A stretch of 64,000 bases of DNA from Colwellia psychrerythraea (GTDB lineage: Bacteria > Pseudomonadota > Gammaproteobacteria > Enterobacterales > Alteromonadaceae), in assembly GCF_000764185.1 (NCBI RefSeq), contig NZ_JQEC01000042.1, positions 177,267-241,266 on the forward strand. The letters are read 5' to 3'. The notes beneath the pieces were generated by a model, which saw only the letters and a list, made by a program, of their open reading frames with translations, searched no databases and was not told where the DNA came from. The translations under genes and the position numbers were made by a program. Below are positions 48,103-57,233 of this stretch, piece after piece; position 1 is the stretch's first letter, and every line of letters begins with the position of its first letter.

Positions 48103-49233
48103 CTAAAGCTTAAAGTAATTAGAAAATACCTTATATAATTCAGTCCCCTGATTAACACTAGCGGAAGCAAAATGTAAAATGGGAATTACTTCTTGCTCAA
48201 GTGATACATTATGTAACGCTTCGCCATCACCATAGTTATCCATGCGAAGAATTCGAGCTAAAGGCTCTCCAGCAGCCAAGGGCTTACCAAACTCAGCAAG
48301 GTAATCTACCATACCACCCATAGGAGAATATAAGGCTTTATAATCTTTCAGGTAACACGCGTATCGAGTCATTTTTTGTGGTTGATATTTTTTGTTACTA
48401 ATAACACCCTGATATTGTAAATAAGATAAAATTCCCAGCGCATCTTGCTTGGCGACATCCAAGTCTATTTGCTCTTGCGAACCCAATTCGACGGTAAAGC
48501 TTTCTCGCTTAAAAGCCCCTTGACCCATGATAAAGTTTCGCCCCAGAGCTTGATAAGCTTGCTGCAAGCTCCACCATGGACAAAAAGTGGCTTCATCCAT
48601 AGCGCCGTCAAAGTCATTACCAATGAATATTGTATGCTCAATATCAAAATATTTTGCGCTTTCCTTTACATATTCAGGGCAATATAAGTGCTTACTTGAA
48701 ATTGGACCTGTGTGTAAGTCTAAAACGATATCAGCTTGATGGGCGAGTCGTTGTAATTGATAAGCAATGCGTTGTCCCGTAGTTATACCCCAAGTATTGT
48801 GTTCCAGTTTTTTCTCAATAGCTGTAACCAAGAATTCTTGAAATTTATTTTTTATTTCATCTTCACTGGCATCTAAATATTGCTGAGCAAAAGGTTCTAT
48901 AACACTTTGGTCAAAATGATACATACGATTCCAATTAACCCCGGTAATAGGGTCAAAACGACCTAAGGTATACTCGCCATTTTTATGATTGCAAGCTACT
49001 GGGTTGGCATAAGGTACTAAGGTAATATCTCCTTTTAAGTCACAATGCTGTAACAATTCAAGCAGCTGAAAAATAACCGCATTACCTTGTACTTCCGCAC
49101 CATGCATATTTGCCTGTATGTAAACATTAGGACCAGAACTATGTTCTGTTTTAAAAGTGTAAACGGGCACTGTTAACTTAGCGCCACTGGCCATTTCGCC
49201 AACAGGCATAATTTCTTTGATAAATTTATTCAT
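48103..49233 (-). CDS. Succinylglutamate desuccinylase/aspartoacylase-family zinc hydrolase
   Basis: AstE/AspA enzymes are M14-like zinc hydrolases that remove an acyl group from an N-acyl amino acid. The zinc ligands are visible as HGAE in QANMHGAEVQGN (His44 and Glu47) and the His of VLDLHTGP; the likely catalytic Glu is in SFTVELGSQ. A C-terminal beta domain (GGMVDYLAEFGKPLAAGEPLARI) follows, as in the family. I chose the ATG at 49233, which has AAGGA six bases before it; the ATG at 49239 is too close to that site. It is the last gene of the dapD-decarboxylase group, 24 bases after the decarboxylase. The substrate is unknown; an N-succinyl or N-acyl diamino acid would fit the neighbours. 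Confidence 0.82.
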   Translation of the reverse strand: MNKFIKEIMPVGEMASGAKLTVPVYTFKTEHSSGPNVYIQANMHGAEVQGNAVIFQLLELLQHCDLKGDITLVPYANPVACNHKNGEYTLGRFDPITGVNWNRMYHFDQSVIEPFAQQYLDASEDEIKNKFQEFLVTAIEKKLEHNTWGITTGQRIAYQLQRLAHQADIVLDLHTGPISSKHLYCPEYVKESAKYFDIEHTIFIGNDFDGAMDEATFCPWWSLQQAYQALGRNFIMGQGAFKRESFTVELGSQEQIDLDVAKQDALGILSYLQYQGVISNKKYQPQKMTRYACYLKDYKALYSPMGGMVDYLAEFGKPLAAGEPLARILRMDNYGDGEALHNVSLEQEVIPILHFASASVNQGTELYKVFSNYFKL

Positions 49234-49257
49234 CGCCATTCCTTAACTATTTTTTTA

Positions 49258-50505
49258 CTATGCCAAATAAGATGAAGCAGGCAGAGATTTTCTAACCTGA
49301 GTTAGTCTGCCATTTTGATAAACATACTCAGCCGCTAGTTCATGACACAAGAAAAACGGCATGCTTTCTGTAAAGCCATAAGCACCGCAATAACCAAAGA
49401 CTAACTGCTCACCAACAGCAATATCGCTTGGTAAATCTAAATGCCCGAGTTTATCCATGCTAGTACATAAAGGACCATGAAGATCAAAAGCCTGCATATT
49501 GGTATTTTCAGTGGAAAAACCTTCACGTAGTATTTGTACCGGAAAGGGTTGTTCGGTAATTGCTGGACGTAGTAAATGATTGATACCTGCGGCTAACACC
49601 AACTGCTCTTGATCATAATTCATTTTCCTATCAACTACTGGTACAACGTAATAGCCACACTCAGCAACAGCAAAGCGACCAAGCTCAAGCCATAACTCTT
49701 TAACACCCGATTCTTCTTTAATAACAGCTAAATCTTCAATTACTTTAGACCAAGACAAGGTTTGCCCTTCAGCTAAGTAATCAATACCTAGGCCACCACC
49801 TAAATCCAGAACATCTAGAGTCATACCGATACTTTTTGCTAAATCAGTTAAAGGAGGAACCATTTGCGACCACAGTGAAAACATTTTTTCATTGCTCAGC
49901 ATGTTACCCCATTGGAAAATATGCAAACCACAAAGGTTTAGCGCGGGAAAGCTATCAACATGGATTTTTTGCCACTCAGAAACAGAGAGACCAAAAGGGG
50001 TTAAGCTATTCCCCCCTAATGGATTTTTCTCACCTTCATGCCATTGCAGCTGTACCCGAAGTAATACTTTAGGCTTCACAAGAGCGCCTGATCTCTGCTC
50101 TTGTTCAAGCACAACTTCTTGCAACCAGTTCAACTGATTTAGGCTTTCAACAACAAAGGTATTAACGCCTTGTTTTACAAAGGCAGTTAACTGCTTTTTC
50201 GACTTGGCGGGTCCGGTATTTAAGATACGACTTGGATCCACGCCTTGAGCCAACACTTGTGTTAATTCACCAGAGCTTGCTACATCAAAATCAAAACCTG
50301 CACCGTCTAAAGTTTGAATAACTTTTGAAAGTGGATTGGCTTTAACCGCAAACCACAGCTTAATAACATCTTGCTGCTGCAATTTAGCTAAATGCTCTTT
50401 AAGTGCGTCAAGTTGATAAACAAAATAGCCCTGTTCATCTTCTGGAGATTTATGATTGATTAGGGCATTTTCAATTGTGGTGTCAAACCAAGTCGGTGTT
50501 GTCAT
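49258..50505 (-). CDS. Fold-type III PLP-dependent decarboxylase (LysA/ornithine-decarboxylase-like), substrate uncertain
   Basis: The 415-residue protein belongs to the alanine-racemase-fold decarboxylases that include diaminopimelate decarboxylase. The PLP lysine is in WFAVKANP (Lys55), the glycine-rich phosphate loop is LDLGGGLGIDYL, and the C-terminal active-site region reads VFGYCGAYGFTESMP. Two motifs differ from standard LysA: the EPGR motif is ELGR, and the usual HIGSQ loop is LHIFQWGN. It is therefore a divergent branch, possibly acting on another diamino acid. It lies between dapD and the AstE-like hydrolase on one strand (160-base gap after dapD). lysA activity is possible but not shown. 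Confidence 0.82.
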   Translation of the reverse strand: MTTPTWFDTTIENALINHKSPEDEQGYFVYQLDALKEHLAKLQQQDVIKLWFAVKANPLSKVIQTLDGAGFDFDVASSGELTQVLAQGVDPSRILNTGPAKSKKQLTAFVKQGVNTFVVESLNQLNWLQEVVLEQEQRSGALVKPKVLLRVQLQWHEGEKNPLGGNSLTPFGLSVSEWQKIHVDSFPALNLCGLHIFQWGNMLSNEKMFSLWSQMVPPLTDLAKSIGMTLDVLDLGGGLGIDYLAEGQTLSWSKVIEDLAVIKEESGVKELWLELGRFAVAECGYYVVPVVDRKMNYDQEQLVLAAGINHLLRPAITEQPFPVQILREGFSTENTNMQAFDLHGPLCTSMDKLGHLDLPSDIAVGEQLVFGYCGAYGFTESMPFFLCHELAAEYVYQNGRLTQVRKSLPASSYLA

Positions 50506-50665
50506 TATTAATGTTCTTTTAATCTGAATAATTCAATCAATTGATTATATTAATTAGTCATCTTTAAGCTGTATGGTTCAAACTAAAGAAAAAAGCACGG
50601 AGTTGATGACTATCAATGAGTACTTTTGACGTATAGGTTGGACTAAACAGCGACAGGGTGATCTA

Positions 50666-51415
50666 TTAACGCAGGATTGATTCTAGTTCTAATGAAGCGT
50701 CACTTTTCTCATCACGATACTTAACAATAAGTGCACAGGCCATGCTTAAACCTTGTGCTTGCGCCCACTCACCTTTAACTGGACGAGTGCCAGGTACTAC
50801 AACCGCACGTTCAGGTATTTCAGCACCTTTTTCACGCATGACTTGGTTTACACAATCGTAAACTGGCACTGATTTAGAAAGCGATACGCCCGGTGCTAAT
50901 ACCGCACCTTTTTTAACAACAATACCTTCAACTACAACAACCCCTGCACTTAAGAAAGCATCATCCTCAATAATTACTGGGCTGGCGCCAACAGGCTCAA
51001 GTACACCACCAATTTGCACTGCTGCTGATACATGAACATTTTTACCTATTTGTGCACATGAACCAATTAAAGCATGGCTATCAACCATAGTACCGGTATC
51101 AACAAATGCGCCAACATTTATATAAGCTGGTGGCATGATGATCACGCCTTCAGCAACATAAGCTCCCGCACGTACAGATGAACCACCAGGTACTAAACGA
51201 ACACCGTCTTGTGGCGAAAACTGACGAGCAGGTAAGTTATGCTTATCAACAAAACCTTGATAATTATTCTCAAAAGCGACATTTTTTCCGGCTTTAAAAG
51301 CAGCTAATATGCCTTGTTTCACTTCAATATTGGCATGCCAGTTACCTGCTTCATCTTGGTTTGCTGCTCGTAAACTACCTGATTCTAACTGTGCTATTAC
51401 TTCTTGCCAGTTCAT
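50666..51415 (-). CDS. dapD: Tetrahydrodipicolinate N-succinyltransferase (DapD-like), short form
   Basis: DapD transfers succinyl from succinyl-CoA to tetrahydrodipicolinate in the DAP/lysine pathway that feeds MurE. The 249-residue protein has the left-handed beta-helix hexapeptide repeats (VRAGAYVAEGVIIMPPAYIN, GTMVDSHALIGSCAQIGKNVH) and the acceptor/CoA segment GGVLEPVGASPVIIEDDAF. It is about 25 residues shorter than E. coli DapD, mostly in the N-terminal helical domain, and its end (RDEKSDASLELESIL) resembles the variant found in Bacteroidetes-type enzymes, judged by eye. GGAG precedes the ATG. It leads a three-gene group with a decarboxylase and a zinc hydrolase, not the glnD-linked dapD locus of many relatives. 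Confidence 0.88.
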   Translation of the reverse strand: MNWQEVIAQLESGSLRAANQDEAGNWHANIEVKQGILAAFKAGKNVAFENNYQGFVDKHNLPARQFSPQDGVRLVPGGSSVRAGAYVAEGVIIMPPAYINVGAFVDTGTMVDSHALIGSCAQIGKNVHVSAAVQIGGVLEPVGASPVIIEDDAFLSAGVVVVEGIVVKKGAVLAPGVSLSKSVPVYDCVNQVMREKGAEIPERAVVVPGTRPVKGEWAQAQGLSMACALIVKYRDEKSDASLELESILR

Positions 51416-52023
51416 TTGCTACTCCGCTTATCTGATATAAAAAATTTATAGGAAAATAATGAGTACTGAGTGGCATTTACAGGCATACGAAAGCACACTT
51501 GATTAATAAAACTCAATACATAGTGCGGAGGACTGGGCAATTACAAAGAAGAGCATAATATCAGCGGGGCTGGCATTTTGGCTAATATGCAAAGGCCAGA
51601 AGCTCCCCACTTAAACAACCAACTAGGTTGCTGTTCAAAGTGACAGTTGTTGGGATTCAGCCCACTACTTTACATCACTAAAAAATATAGATATAAAGTA
51701 AACAACCGATAAACAGCCAATCAAATAGCCACTTATCTCGGCGTTAATCCCCCTCATTACCATCTACAGAGTTTGATCTCTGCTTTTGACTGTATTAAAA
51801 AACACCATACAAACAAAACAATGGTAATTACCTGGTTAACGCTCCTCTTCTGGCCCTATTAAAATTTAATGCTTAGTTGACTAACCATTAAACTGGAATT
51901 AGGGACACCTACTATTTAAGCATTTTTTTTACCTTGGTACAATTAACTTACGGTAAATAACGCTATTCCCTTATACTTATTTACCGTAGAATATAACCAT
52001 TATTCTTTTCTATTTATTACTCT
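51416..52023. other. 608-base gene-free region between dapD and rsmC
   Basis: The stretch holds the divergent promoters of dapD and rsmC. I see no convincing frame and no lysine riboswitch. Points of note are small nested hairpins near 51612-51656 (CAACTAGGTTG, CTGTTCAAAGTGACAG), a segment ATTAGGGACACCTACTATTT (51898-51917) that recalls sequences next to RAYT transposases, and an 11-bp inverted repeat at 51949-51988. The region may be a remnant of a mobile repeat, but nothing proves it. Confidence 0.45.
51949..51988. promoter_or_regulatory. 11-bp inverted repeat upstream of rsmC
   Basis: TACGGTAAATA (51949-51959) and TATTTACCGTA (51978-51988) are perfect inverted repeats with an 18-base centre, 36 bases before the rsmC start. 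It could be an operator or a leader hairpin. No family is recognised. Confidence 0.5.
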
Positions 52024-53088
52024 ATGTCTTTGTCAAATCCTAGCCAAGTTTTATTACGTAATAGTGAATTACTCGTTGCTAAAACACCATTATTCATTAA
52101 CTTACCTGAGGATGGTTTCATTGATGCCTATCTTGAACTTTATAAGCCAAATAGCATTAATTGCTTTAATAATAACTTTATTGATTATCAGGCAATTATT
52201 AACAAACATCGCCAAACAGCCACTCAAAATGTTCAGGCAATATTTTCCAGTACTTACCAAACAAAGATTTATCATGACTTAGTAATCATCACTTTTCCCA
52301 AGAGCAAAGCTGAACTTAACTTCACTCTCGCTATGATTGCCCATTGCATAGATGTAACAACAAAGATATTACTGGTTGGCGAGAAGAAAGGCGGTATTCA
52401 GTCAGCTCCTAAATTAACAAAAGACCTACTGAGTTGTTGCCAAAAAGCCGATGCTGCGCGCCACTGTTTGCTTTTTGCAGGCTTATTTCAGCCAGAAAAG
52501 TTATCAATAGTTTTCAACTTACAAGATTGGTTTAAAAAATATAAAATTACTGTTGAAGGCATTGAACTGACTATTGCTTCTTTACCTGGTGTTTTCAGCC
52601 AGAAAAAACTTGATACTGGCACGGCATTATTATTAGGTAACTTACCCGAAAAGATGTCTGGCAAAGTACTAGATTTTGGTTGTGGCGCTGGCGTGATAAG
52701 TTGCTTTATTGGTAAAAAATTCACTGCTATAAATTTATCGTTACTCGATGTGAGTGCTTTAGCGCTAACGTCTGCACAAGAGAGTTTAGCTTTAAACGGT
52801 TTATTAGGTCAGGTATTCCCTTCCAATAGCTTGTCTGATGTTAACGAACAGTATCAATACGTTGTTTCAAACCCACCTTTTCATCAAGGCGTTAAAACTC
52901 ATTACCAAGCTAGTGAAGAGTTTTTGGCCGGAATAAATAAAAAACTTAGTAAGAGAGGCAATATTACCATTGTCGCTAACAGTTTTTTACGTTACCAACC
53001 AATCATGCAAGCTCATATTGGCGATACTCGCGTGATAACGAAAGAACAAGGGTTTACTATTTACCAAGCTCAGCTATCATCAAAGTAA
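52024..53088 (+). CDS. rsmC: 16S rRNA (guanine-1207-N2)-methyltransferase RsmC
   Basis: RsmC methylates G1207 of 16S rRNA in the assembled 30S subunit. The 354-residue protein has the RsmC two-domain layout: a degenerate N-terminal domain and a C-terminal SAM-dependent domain with VLDFGCGAGVISCFIG and the catalytic motif VVSNPPFHQGVKTHY. The opening LSNPSQVLLRNSELL is also typical. It is followed after 24 bases by a histidine kinase gene on the same strand and may be co-transcribed with it. Confidence 0.94.
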   Translation: MSLSNPSQVLLRNSELLVAKTPLFINLPEDGFIDAYLELYKPNSINCFNNNFIDYQAIINKHRQTATQNVQAIFSSTYQTKIYHDLVIITFPKSKAELNFTLAMIAHCIDVTTKILLVGEKKGGIQSAPKLTKDLLSCCQKADAARHCLLFAGLFQPEKLSIVFNLQDWFKKYKITVEGIELTIASLPGVFSQKKLDTGTALLLGNLPEKMSGKVLDFGCGAGVISCFIGKKFTAINLSLLDVSALALTSAQESLALNGLLGQVFPSNSLSDVNEQYQYVVSNPPFHQGVKTHYQASEEFLAGINKKLSKRGNITIVANSFLRYQPIMQAHIGDTRVITKEQGFTIYQAQLSSK

Positions 53089-53112
53089 TATAAGTGTTAT
53101 TTATTGGATACT

Positions 53113-54744
53113 ATGCCCCAAAAAAATCAAACCGTTTCACTGCATAACCACCTAGTTCTAAGTATAATGGCGTTTAGCACGGTTGTTTTACTTATGGCTT
53201 CGATAACCATAATTATTATGGTTGATAAACATGGTGATAAAACCATTGCCAGTGAAACTCGTGCCTGGGCAAATATACTCGCCCAAAATAGCACTCGATT
53301 TCTAGAAAGTGACAATGATATTAGCCAAGTTAAATTAAAAGAAGAGCTGAAACAATTAATCACCACACCCATCATCAACCATATACATGTCTATAGATTA
53401 AATGAAGATGACAGTATAGAGTATTTCACTAGTTATAATAGAAACCACAGATTTCCAGCAATTAGTAATAAAATTGCCGAAATCCCACAATTAAGTACCA
53501 TTCAATACCAAAAGAATCATCTTGAACTTATCGTTAAAGTTACCCAAGATGAAAAAGTTTTAGGTTATTTATTTATACAATCGAGTCTACTTGAAAAGCA
53601 TGATTTCCTTCAAAAACTGATTTACACCACGCTGGCTTTTTTACTTTTATCTTTACTCCTTGCTTTTGCCGTTTCCAGATGGATTTTTAGCAAAACAACT
53701 CAACCCATGTTTAAGTTAGCTGAAGATATTGGGCAAATATCTCAAAGTAGAAATTATCAGGCACAATTAGCCAAACAGCCTTATAAAGAACTCGATATTT
53801 TAACTAAAAATATTAATTTATTGTTACTTCGAACTGAGAAGCATATTAATAAGTTTACTGAGGAGCATGAACATACCCAGTATCAAAACCAAGCCTTAGA
53901 GAACCGGCTTAGTGCCAGAACAGATGCCTTAAAAGAGTCTAATCAAGAACTTTTATCAACGCTAGAGAAGTTGCATGAATTTCAGGGGCAATTAGTCGAA
54001 ACAGAAAAGATGGCTTCGCTTGGTGATATGGTCGCGGGTATTGCCCACGAAGTAAATACCCCAATAGGTTTAGGTGTAACGGCTTCAAGCTTATTGGCTG
54101 ATAAAATGAATGAAATTAAAGTTGCTTTCGATAATAAAACTTTGAAATCAAGTCAGCTTAAGAAGTTTTTAACTGATGGCGATGAAAACGTTGCGATAAT
54201 TTTTCGTAACTTAGAGCGTGCAGCTAAGTTAATATCTAGCTTTAAAAAAGTAGCGGTTGACCAATCAAGTGCTGAAAATCGCACTTTTCATGTCAGAGGC
54301 TTGTTAGACGAGGTTTTATTAACGCTGGCAGGAAAACTTGAATCAGCTAATGTTGCTATATCAGTGAGCTGCCCTGAAGAGTTATATATTAACAGTAAGC
54401 CTGGTGCTATCACTCAAATTTTAATAAATCTAATCTTAAATTCAATTTACCATGCTTTTGAGGGGCTTGAATATGGTAAGATCAGTATCAACGTTATGAA
54501 TTTAAGTGACCAATTGCATATACATTACAGTGATGATGGTATTGGTATTGATGAGTCAATTAAAACCAAAATCTTTGATCCTTTCACCACAACCAAACGT
54601 GGCAGTGGTGGCAGTGGACTAGGTATGCATTTAGTCTATAACTTAGTGACTCAAGCGTTGGGTGGTCATATTGTTCTTGAAGAAGAGCAAAGCCAAGGTG
54701 TAATTTTTGATATTACCTTCCCGGTAGAGTTAACAACAAGTTAA
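53113..54744 (+). CDS. Sensor histidine kinase upstream of arcA
   Basis: The 543-residue kinase has two membrane helices (about residues 17-38 and 173-193) enclosing a periplasmic sensor of about 130 residues, then a HAMP-like linker, a coiled coil, a HisKA-type segment with His312 in MVAGIAHEVNTPIG, and a HATPase with the N box LINLILNSIYHAF, DDGIGI and GSGGSGLGMHLVYNLV. There is no receiver or Hpt domain. I start it at the ATG 53113; a TTG at 53104 is the alternative. It lies 151 bases before arcA on the same strand, so ArcA is the obvious candidate partner, but this is not the ArcB type. The signal is unknown. Confidence 0.88.
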   Translation: MPQKNQTVSLHNHLVLSIMAFSTVVLLMASITIIIMVDKHGDKTIASETRAWANILAQNSTRFLESDNDISQVKLKEELKQLITTPIINHIHVYRLNEDDSIEYFTSYNRNHRFPAISNKIAEIPQLSTIQYQKNHLELIVKVTQDEKVLGYLFIQSSLLEKHDFLQKLIYTTLAFLLLSLLLAFAVSRWIFSKTTQPMFKLAEDIGQISQSRNYQAQLAKQPYKELDILTKNINLLLLRTEKHINKFTEEHEHTQYQNQALENRLSARTDALKESNQELLSTLEKLHEFQGQLVETEKMASLGDMVAGIAHEVNTPIGLGVTASSLLADKMNEIKVAFDNKTLKSSQLKKFLTDGDENVAIIFRNLERAAKLISSFKKVAVDQSSAENRTFHVRGLLDEVLLTLAGKLESANVAISVSCPEELYINSKPGAITQILINLILNSIYHAFEGLEYGKISINVMNLSDQLHIHYSDDGIGIDESIKTKIFDPFTTTKRGSGGSGLGMHLVYNLVTQALGGHIVLEEEQSQGVIFDITFPVELTTS

Positions 54745-54779
54745 ATAATAGCGTTTAAAAATTGTTTTTTCATTTCCAC

Positions 54780-54825
54780 TTGACTAAAATAGTTAAATAC
54801 TTGTAAATAGTTAAATAATTGCAAA
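54780..54825 (+). promoter_or_regulatory. arcA upstream region with tandem ArcA-box-like repeats
   Basis: Two 18-base direct repeats, TAGTTAAATACTTGTAAA (54790-54807) and TAGTTAAATAATTGCAAA (54808-54825), lie about 70 bases before arcA. Within each, GTTAA and a second GTAA/GCAAA lie 11 bases apart, the spacing of ArcA-box half-sites. A TTGACT hexamer at 54780-54785 could serve as -35 with a weak AT-rich -10 inside the repeats, so binding would repress. Confidence 0.55.
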
Positions 54826-54895
54826 TAAATCATATAAGTTCCACCCATTAAAATAACAATATCAATAGCCATTAAAATATTAGGTAAATTCCAAT

Positions 54896-55597
54896 ATGCA
54901 AACTTATCAAATCTTAGTTGTCGAAGATGAAGACGTCACCCGCTTTAATTTACGTAATTTATTTGAAGCTGAAGGTTACGCTGTTTTCGAAGCTGTTGAT
55001 GGCGATAGCATGGCTGAACAGCTCAAATTAAACACTATCAATCTAGTCATTATGGATATAAACCTACCTGGAAAAAATGGTTTGTTACTGGCTAGAGAGT
55101 TAACGGCAAATAAAGACTTGGGTTTGATATTCCTGACCGGTCGGGACAGTGACATTGATAAAATACTGGGTTTGGAGATTGGTGCTGATGATTATTTAAC
55201 TAAACCTTTTAATCCACGTGAGTTAACAATTCGAGCACGTAATATTTTAAGCCGCATTGGTCAAACAAACGCCGAGCCGGTACAAAGTATAGTGAGCTTC
55301 AATCAATGGACTTTGGACGGTAACTCTAGGCAGATGACTAGTCCAGATGGTAAAGTTACTGCCATTCCTCGCGGGGAATATAGAGCATTAAGTTTACTGA
55401 TAAAAAATGCAGGGAAAATAATTTCTCGCCAAGAGTTAATTAAAGAAATGACCGGTAGAGATTTACGCGCTAATGACCGTACTGTCGATGTCACCATAAG
55501 ACGACTCCGTAAACATTTTGAATCAAATCAGAATACACCAGAGCTTATTAATACCATTCATGGTGAAGGTTATCGCTTTGTTGGTACGTTAGATTAA
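54896..55597 (+). CDS. arcA: Aerobic respiration control response regulator ArcA
   Basis: ArcA is the OmpR-family regulator that switches respiratory and central metabolism genes with redox state. The 233-residue protein is close to E. coli ArcA along its length, including the receiver segments [20 protein letters not shown] (phospho-acceptor Asp54), [26 protein letters not shown] (Lys103) and the winged-helix segment [18 protein letters not shown] ending [15 protein letters not shown] membrane kinase gene lies upstream and a free-standing Hpt gene converges from downstream. ArcA-box-like repeats before the gene suggest autoregulation. Confidence 0.95.
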   Translation: MQTYQILVVEDEDVTRFNLRNLFEAEGYAVFEAVDGDSMAEQLKLNTINLVIMDINLPGKNGLLLARELTANKDLGLIFLTGRDSDIDKILGLEIGADDYLTKPFNPRELTIRARNILSRIGQTNAEPVQSIVSFNQWTLDGNSRQMTSPDGKVTAIPRGEYRALSLLIKNAGKIISRQELIKEMTGRDLRANDRTVDVTIRRLRKHFESNQNTPELINTIHGEGYRFVGTLD

Positions 55598-55679
55598 TCT
55601 CTGTAGCAGCCCATAACGTCAATAGTTAAAAAAGGGCTGCTAATATTTTGCATCATATACAAATATTGTTTAACAATAA

Positions 55680-56036
55680 TCACATACCTTCCAACCACTG
55701 CTTAAAAGCAAAAACCCCTTGTTCATTCATTAGCTTTAGTTCTGTTAACATAAGCAATTTCTTCTGCTGCGTCGCAGTAGTATTTTCTAAAAGCTTTAAG
55801 TGACCGTGCAATTGCTGCATACCAACACTTGCTGCAGCACCTTTCATTTTATGACAATGCTCTTGCCAAGCAGATTGAGAGTCATTACATTGAGCACTTT
55901 CAATATCGTTAAGATAAATCCTCGCTTGTTGACAATATAAAGTGAACATCTGTTCAACGATAGCTTTACCTAAGCTGTCTAAATAACCTTGCAGTAATTC
56001 TAAATCTAAGTAAGGACTTGGTTGCTTAGCTTCCAC
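55680..56036 (-). CDS. hptA: Free-standing histidine phosphotransfer protein, HptA-like (ArcB-Hpt substitute)
   Basis: This small protein consists of one Hpt domain. The phosphorylated His is in EHCHKMKGAAASVGM, which closely matches the ArcB Hpt motif (HKIKGAAGSVG). In Shewanella a similar separate HptA takes the place of the Hpt domain missing from the ArcS kinase and phosphorylates ArcA. I place the start at the GTG 56036, which has AAAGG seven bases before it (118 residues); a TTG at 56060 would add eight residues. It is convergent with arcA, 82 bases from its stop. Confidence 0.85.
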   Translation of the reverse strand: MEAKQPSPYLDLELLQGYLDSLGKAIVEQMFTLYCQQARIYLNDIESAQCNDSQSAWQEHCHKMKGAAASVGMQQLHGHLKLLENTTATQQKKLLMLTELKLMNEQGVFAFKQWLEGM

Positions 56037-56281
56037 AGACACACCTTTAAGGAAAAACAAAGAATACCTCTATATTAGCGCAGTAATAAAAGCCAAACAA
56101 ACATATTGAAAAATAGATGTAAAAATAGTCTGCCTGTATGTTTTTTATCTATAGAGCAACAACAATAATGATTACCATTAAAAAATAAGCTAGAATGTGC
56201 GCCCTTATATCTACTCTTCGTCTTTATTTCAAGAAACCCTCGAAGATTAGTTAATAACTATCGTTTTAAAATGGAGTCGAA

Positions 56282-57208
56282 ATGACGACATCAATGCCAG
56301 ATATCGCCAATCATACAACAGCTCAAACCGAAGGTACCCTCGATTGGGTCGGCATGAGCAACATTGAAATGCCTATTATGGTTGCCTCAAAAGGCGAAAG
56401 CGATCGTATGGTCTCGGCTCATATTGATGCTTTTGTTAACTTAAAAGATGCACAAGCTAAAGGTATTCATATGTCACGCCTTTATTTGCTTATTGATGAC
56501 TTATCTACCAGCAATGTACTTAACTATCAAAGTTTAGTGAGCCTGCTTGATGGTTTTATTAGTAGCCATAAAGAATTAAGTGATCAAGCGAAGGTTCAAT
56601 TTAGCTTTGATTATCATTTACGCAGAAAGTCATTAGTTAGCGGAAAAGAAGGCTGGAAGGCCTACCCAGTAATACTCACTGGTAACCGAAATAAAGGTCA
56701 GCTTATTATTGAGTTAACCATCGATGTACCCTACTCATCAACATGTCCTTGTTCTGCAGCACTCGCTAGACAATTAATACAACAAGCTTTTCAGAATAAG
56801 TTTGCTAAACAGAGTGAATTGGCAATAAACGATGTTCATGATTGGCTTGGCACTACAGAGGGTATAGTCGCTACGCCACATTCTCAACGTTCTGTTGCTG
56901 AAGTAAAGGTAAAGCTGAACGAAAATATTAATGACTTTCCTATCACAGAGTTAGTTGACATAATTGAGGGCTCTTTGAAAACACCAGTGCAAGCTGCTGT
57001 TAAACGTGAAGATGAACAAGAGTTTGCTCGTCTTAATGGTCAGAACTTGATGTTTTGTGAAGACGCCGCACGTCGTTTACAACACAGTATGAATCAAGCA
57101 GGTCATTTTGATGACTTTTGGCTACGCATCAACCATTTAGAATCACTACATGCTCATGACGCTGTTAGTGTCACTACTAAAGGTATTGAAGGTGGATATT
57201 TGCCTTAG
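56282..57208 (+). CDS. folE2: GTP cyclohydrolase FolE2 (type IB)
   Basis: FolE2 (GCYH-IB) makes dihydroneopterin triphosphate from GTP for folate and related pterins; it can use metals other than zinc and often replaces FolE under zinc limitation. The 308-residue protein has the type IB features: [11 protein letters not shown] near the start, the Cys segment [15 protein letters not shown] (Cys155/157), [11 protein letters not shown], and [25 protein letters not shown] precedes the ATG. I looked for a Zur-type palindrome upstream and did not see one, unlike at the receptor unit at 46.3 kb. Confidence 0.94.
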   Translation: MTTSMPDIANHTTAQTEGTLDWVGMSNIEMPIMVASKGESDRMVSAHIDAFVNLKDAQAKGIHMSRLYLLIDDLSTSNVLNYQSLVSLLDGFISSHKELSDQAKVQFSFDYHLRRKSLVSGKEGWKAYPVILTGNRNKGQLIIELTIDVPYSSTCPCSAALARQLIQQAFQNKFAKQSELAINDVHDWLGTTEGIVATPHSQRSVAEVKVKLNENINDFPITELVDIIEGSLKTPVQAAVKREDEQEFARLNGQNLMFCEDAARRLQHSMNQAGHFDDFWLRINHLESLHAHDAVSVTTKGIEGGYLP

Positions 57209-57233
57209 TTATAACCTATATTGTAGTAATGTT

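Noticed and set aside
51416..52023. Lysine riboswitch upstream of dapD
   Set aside because: I looked on the minus strand for the conserved lysine-box segments and saw none; the small hairpins present do not match that fold.
56062..56281. Zur box upstream of folE2
   Set aside because: folE2 is zinc-regulated in many bacteria, but no GTTATA-type palindrome is visible in this stretch.
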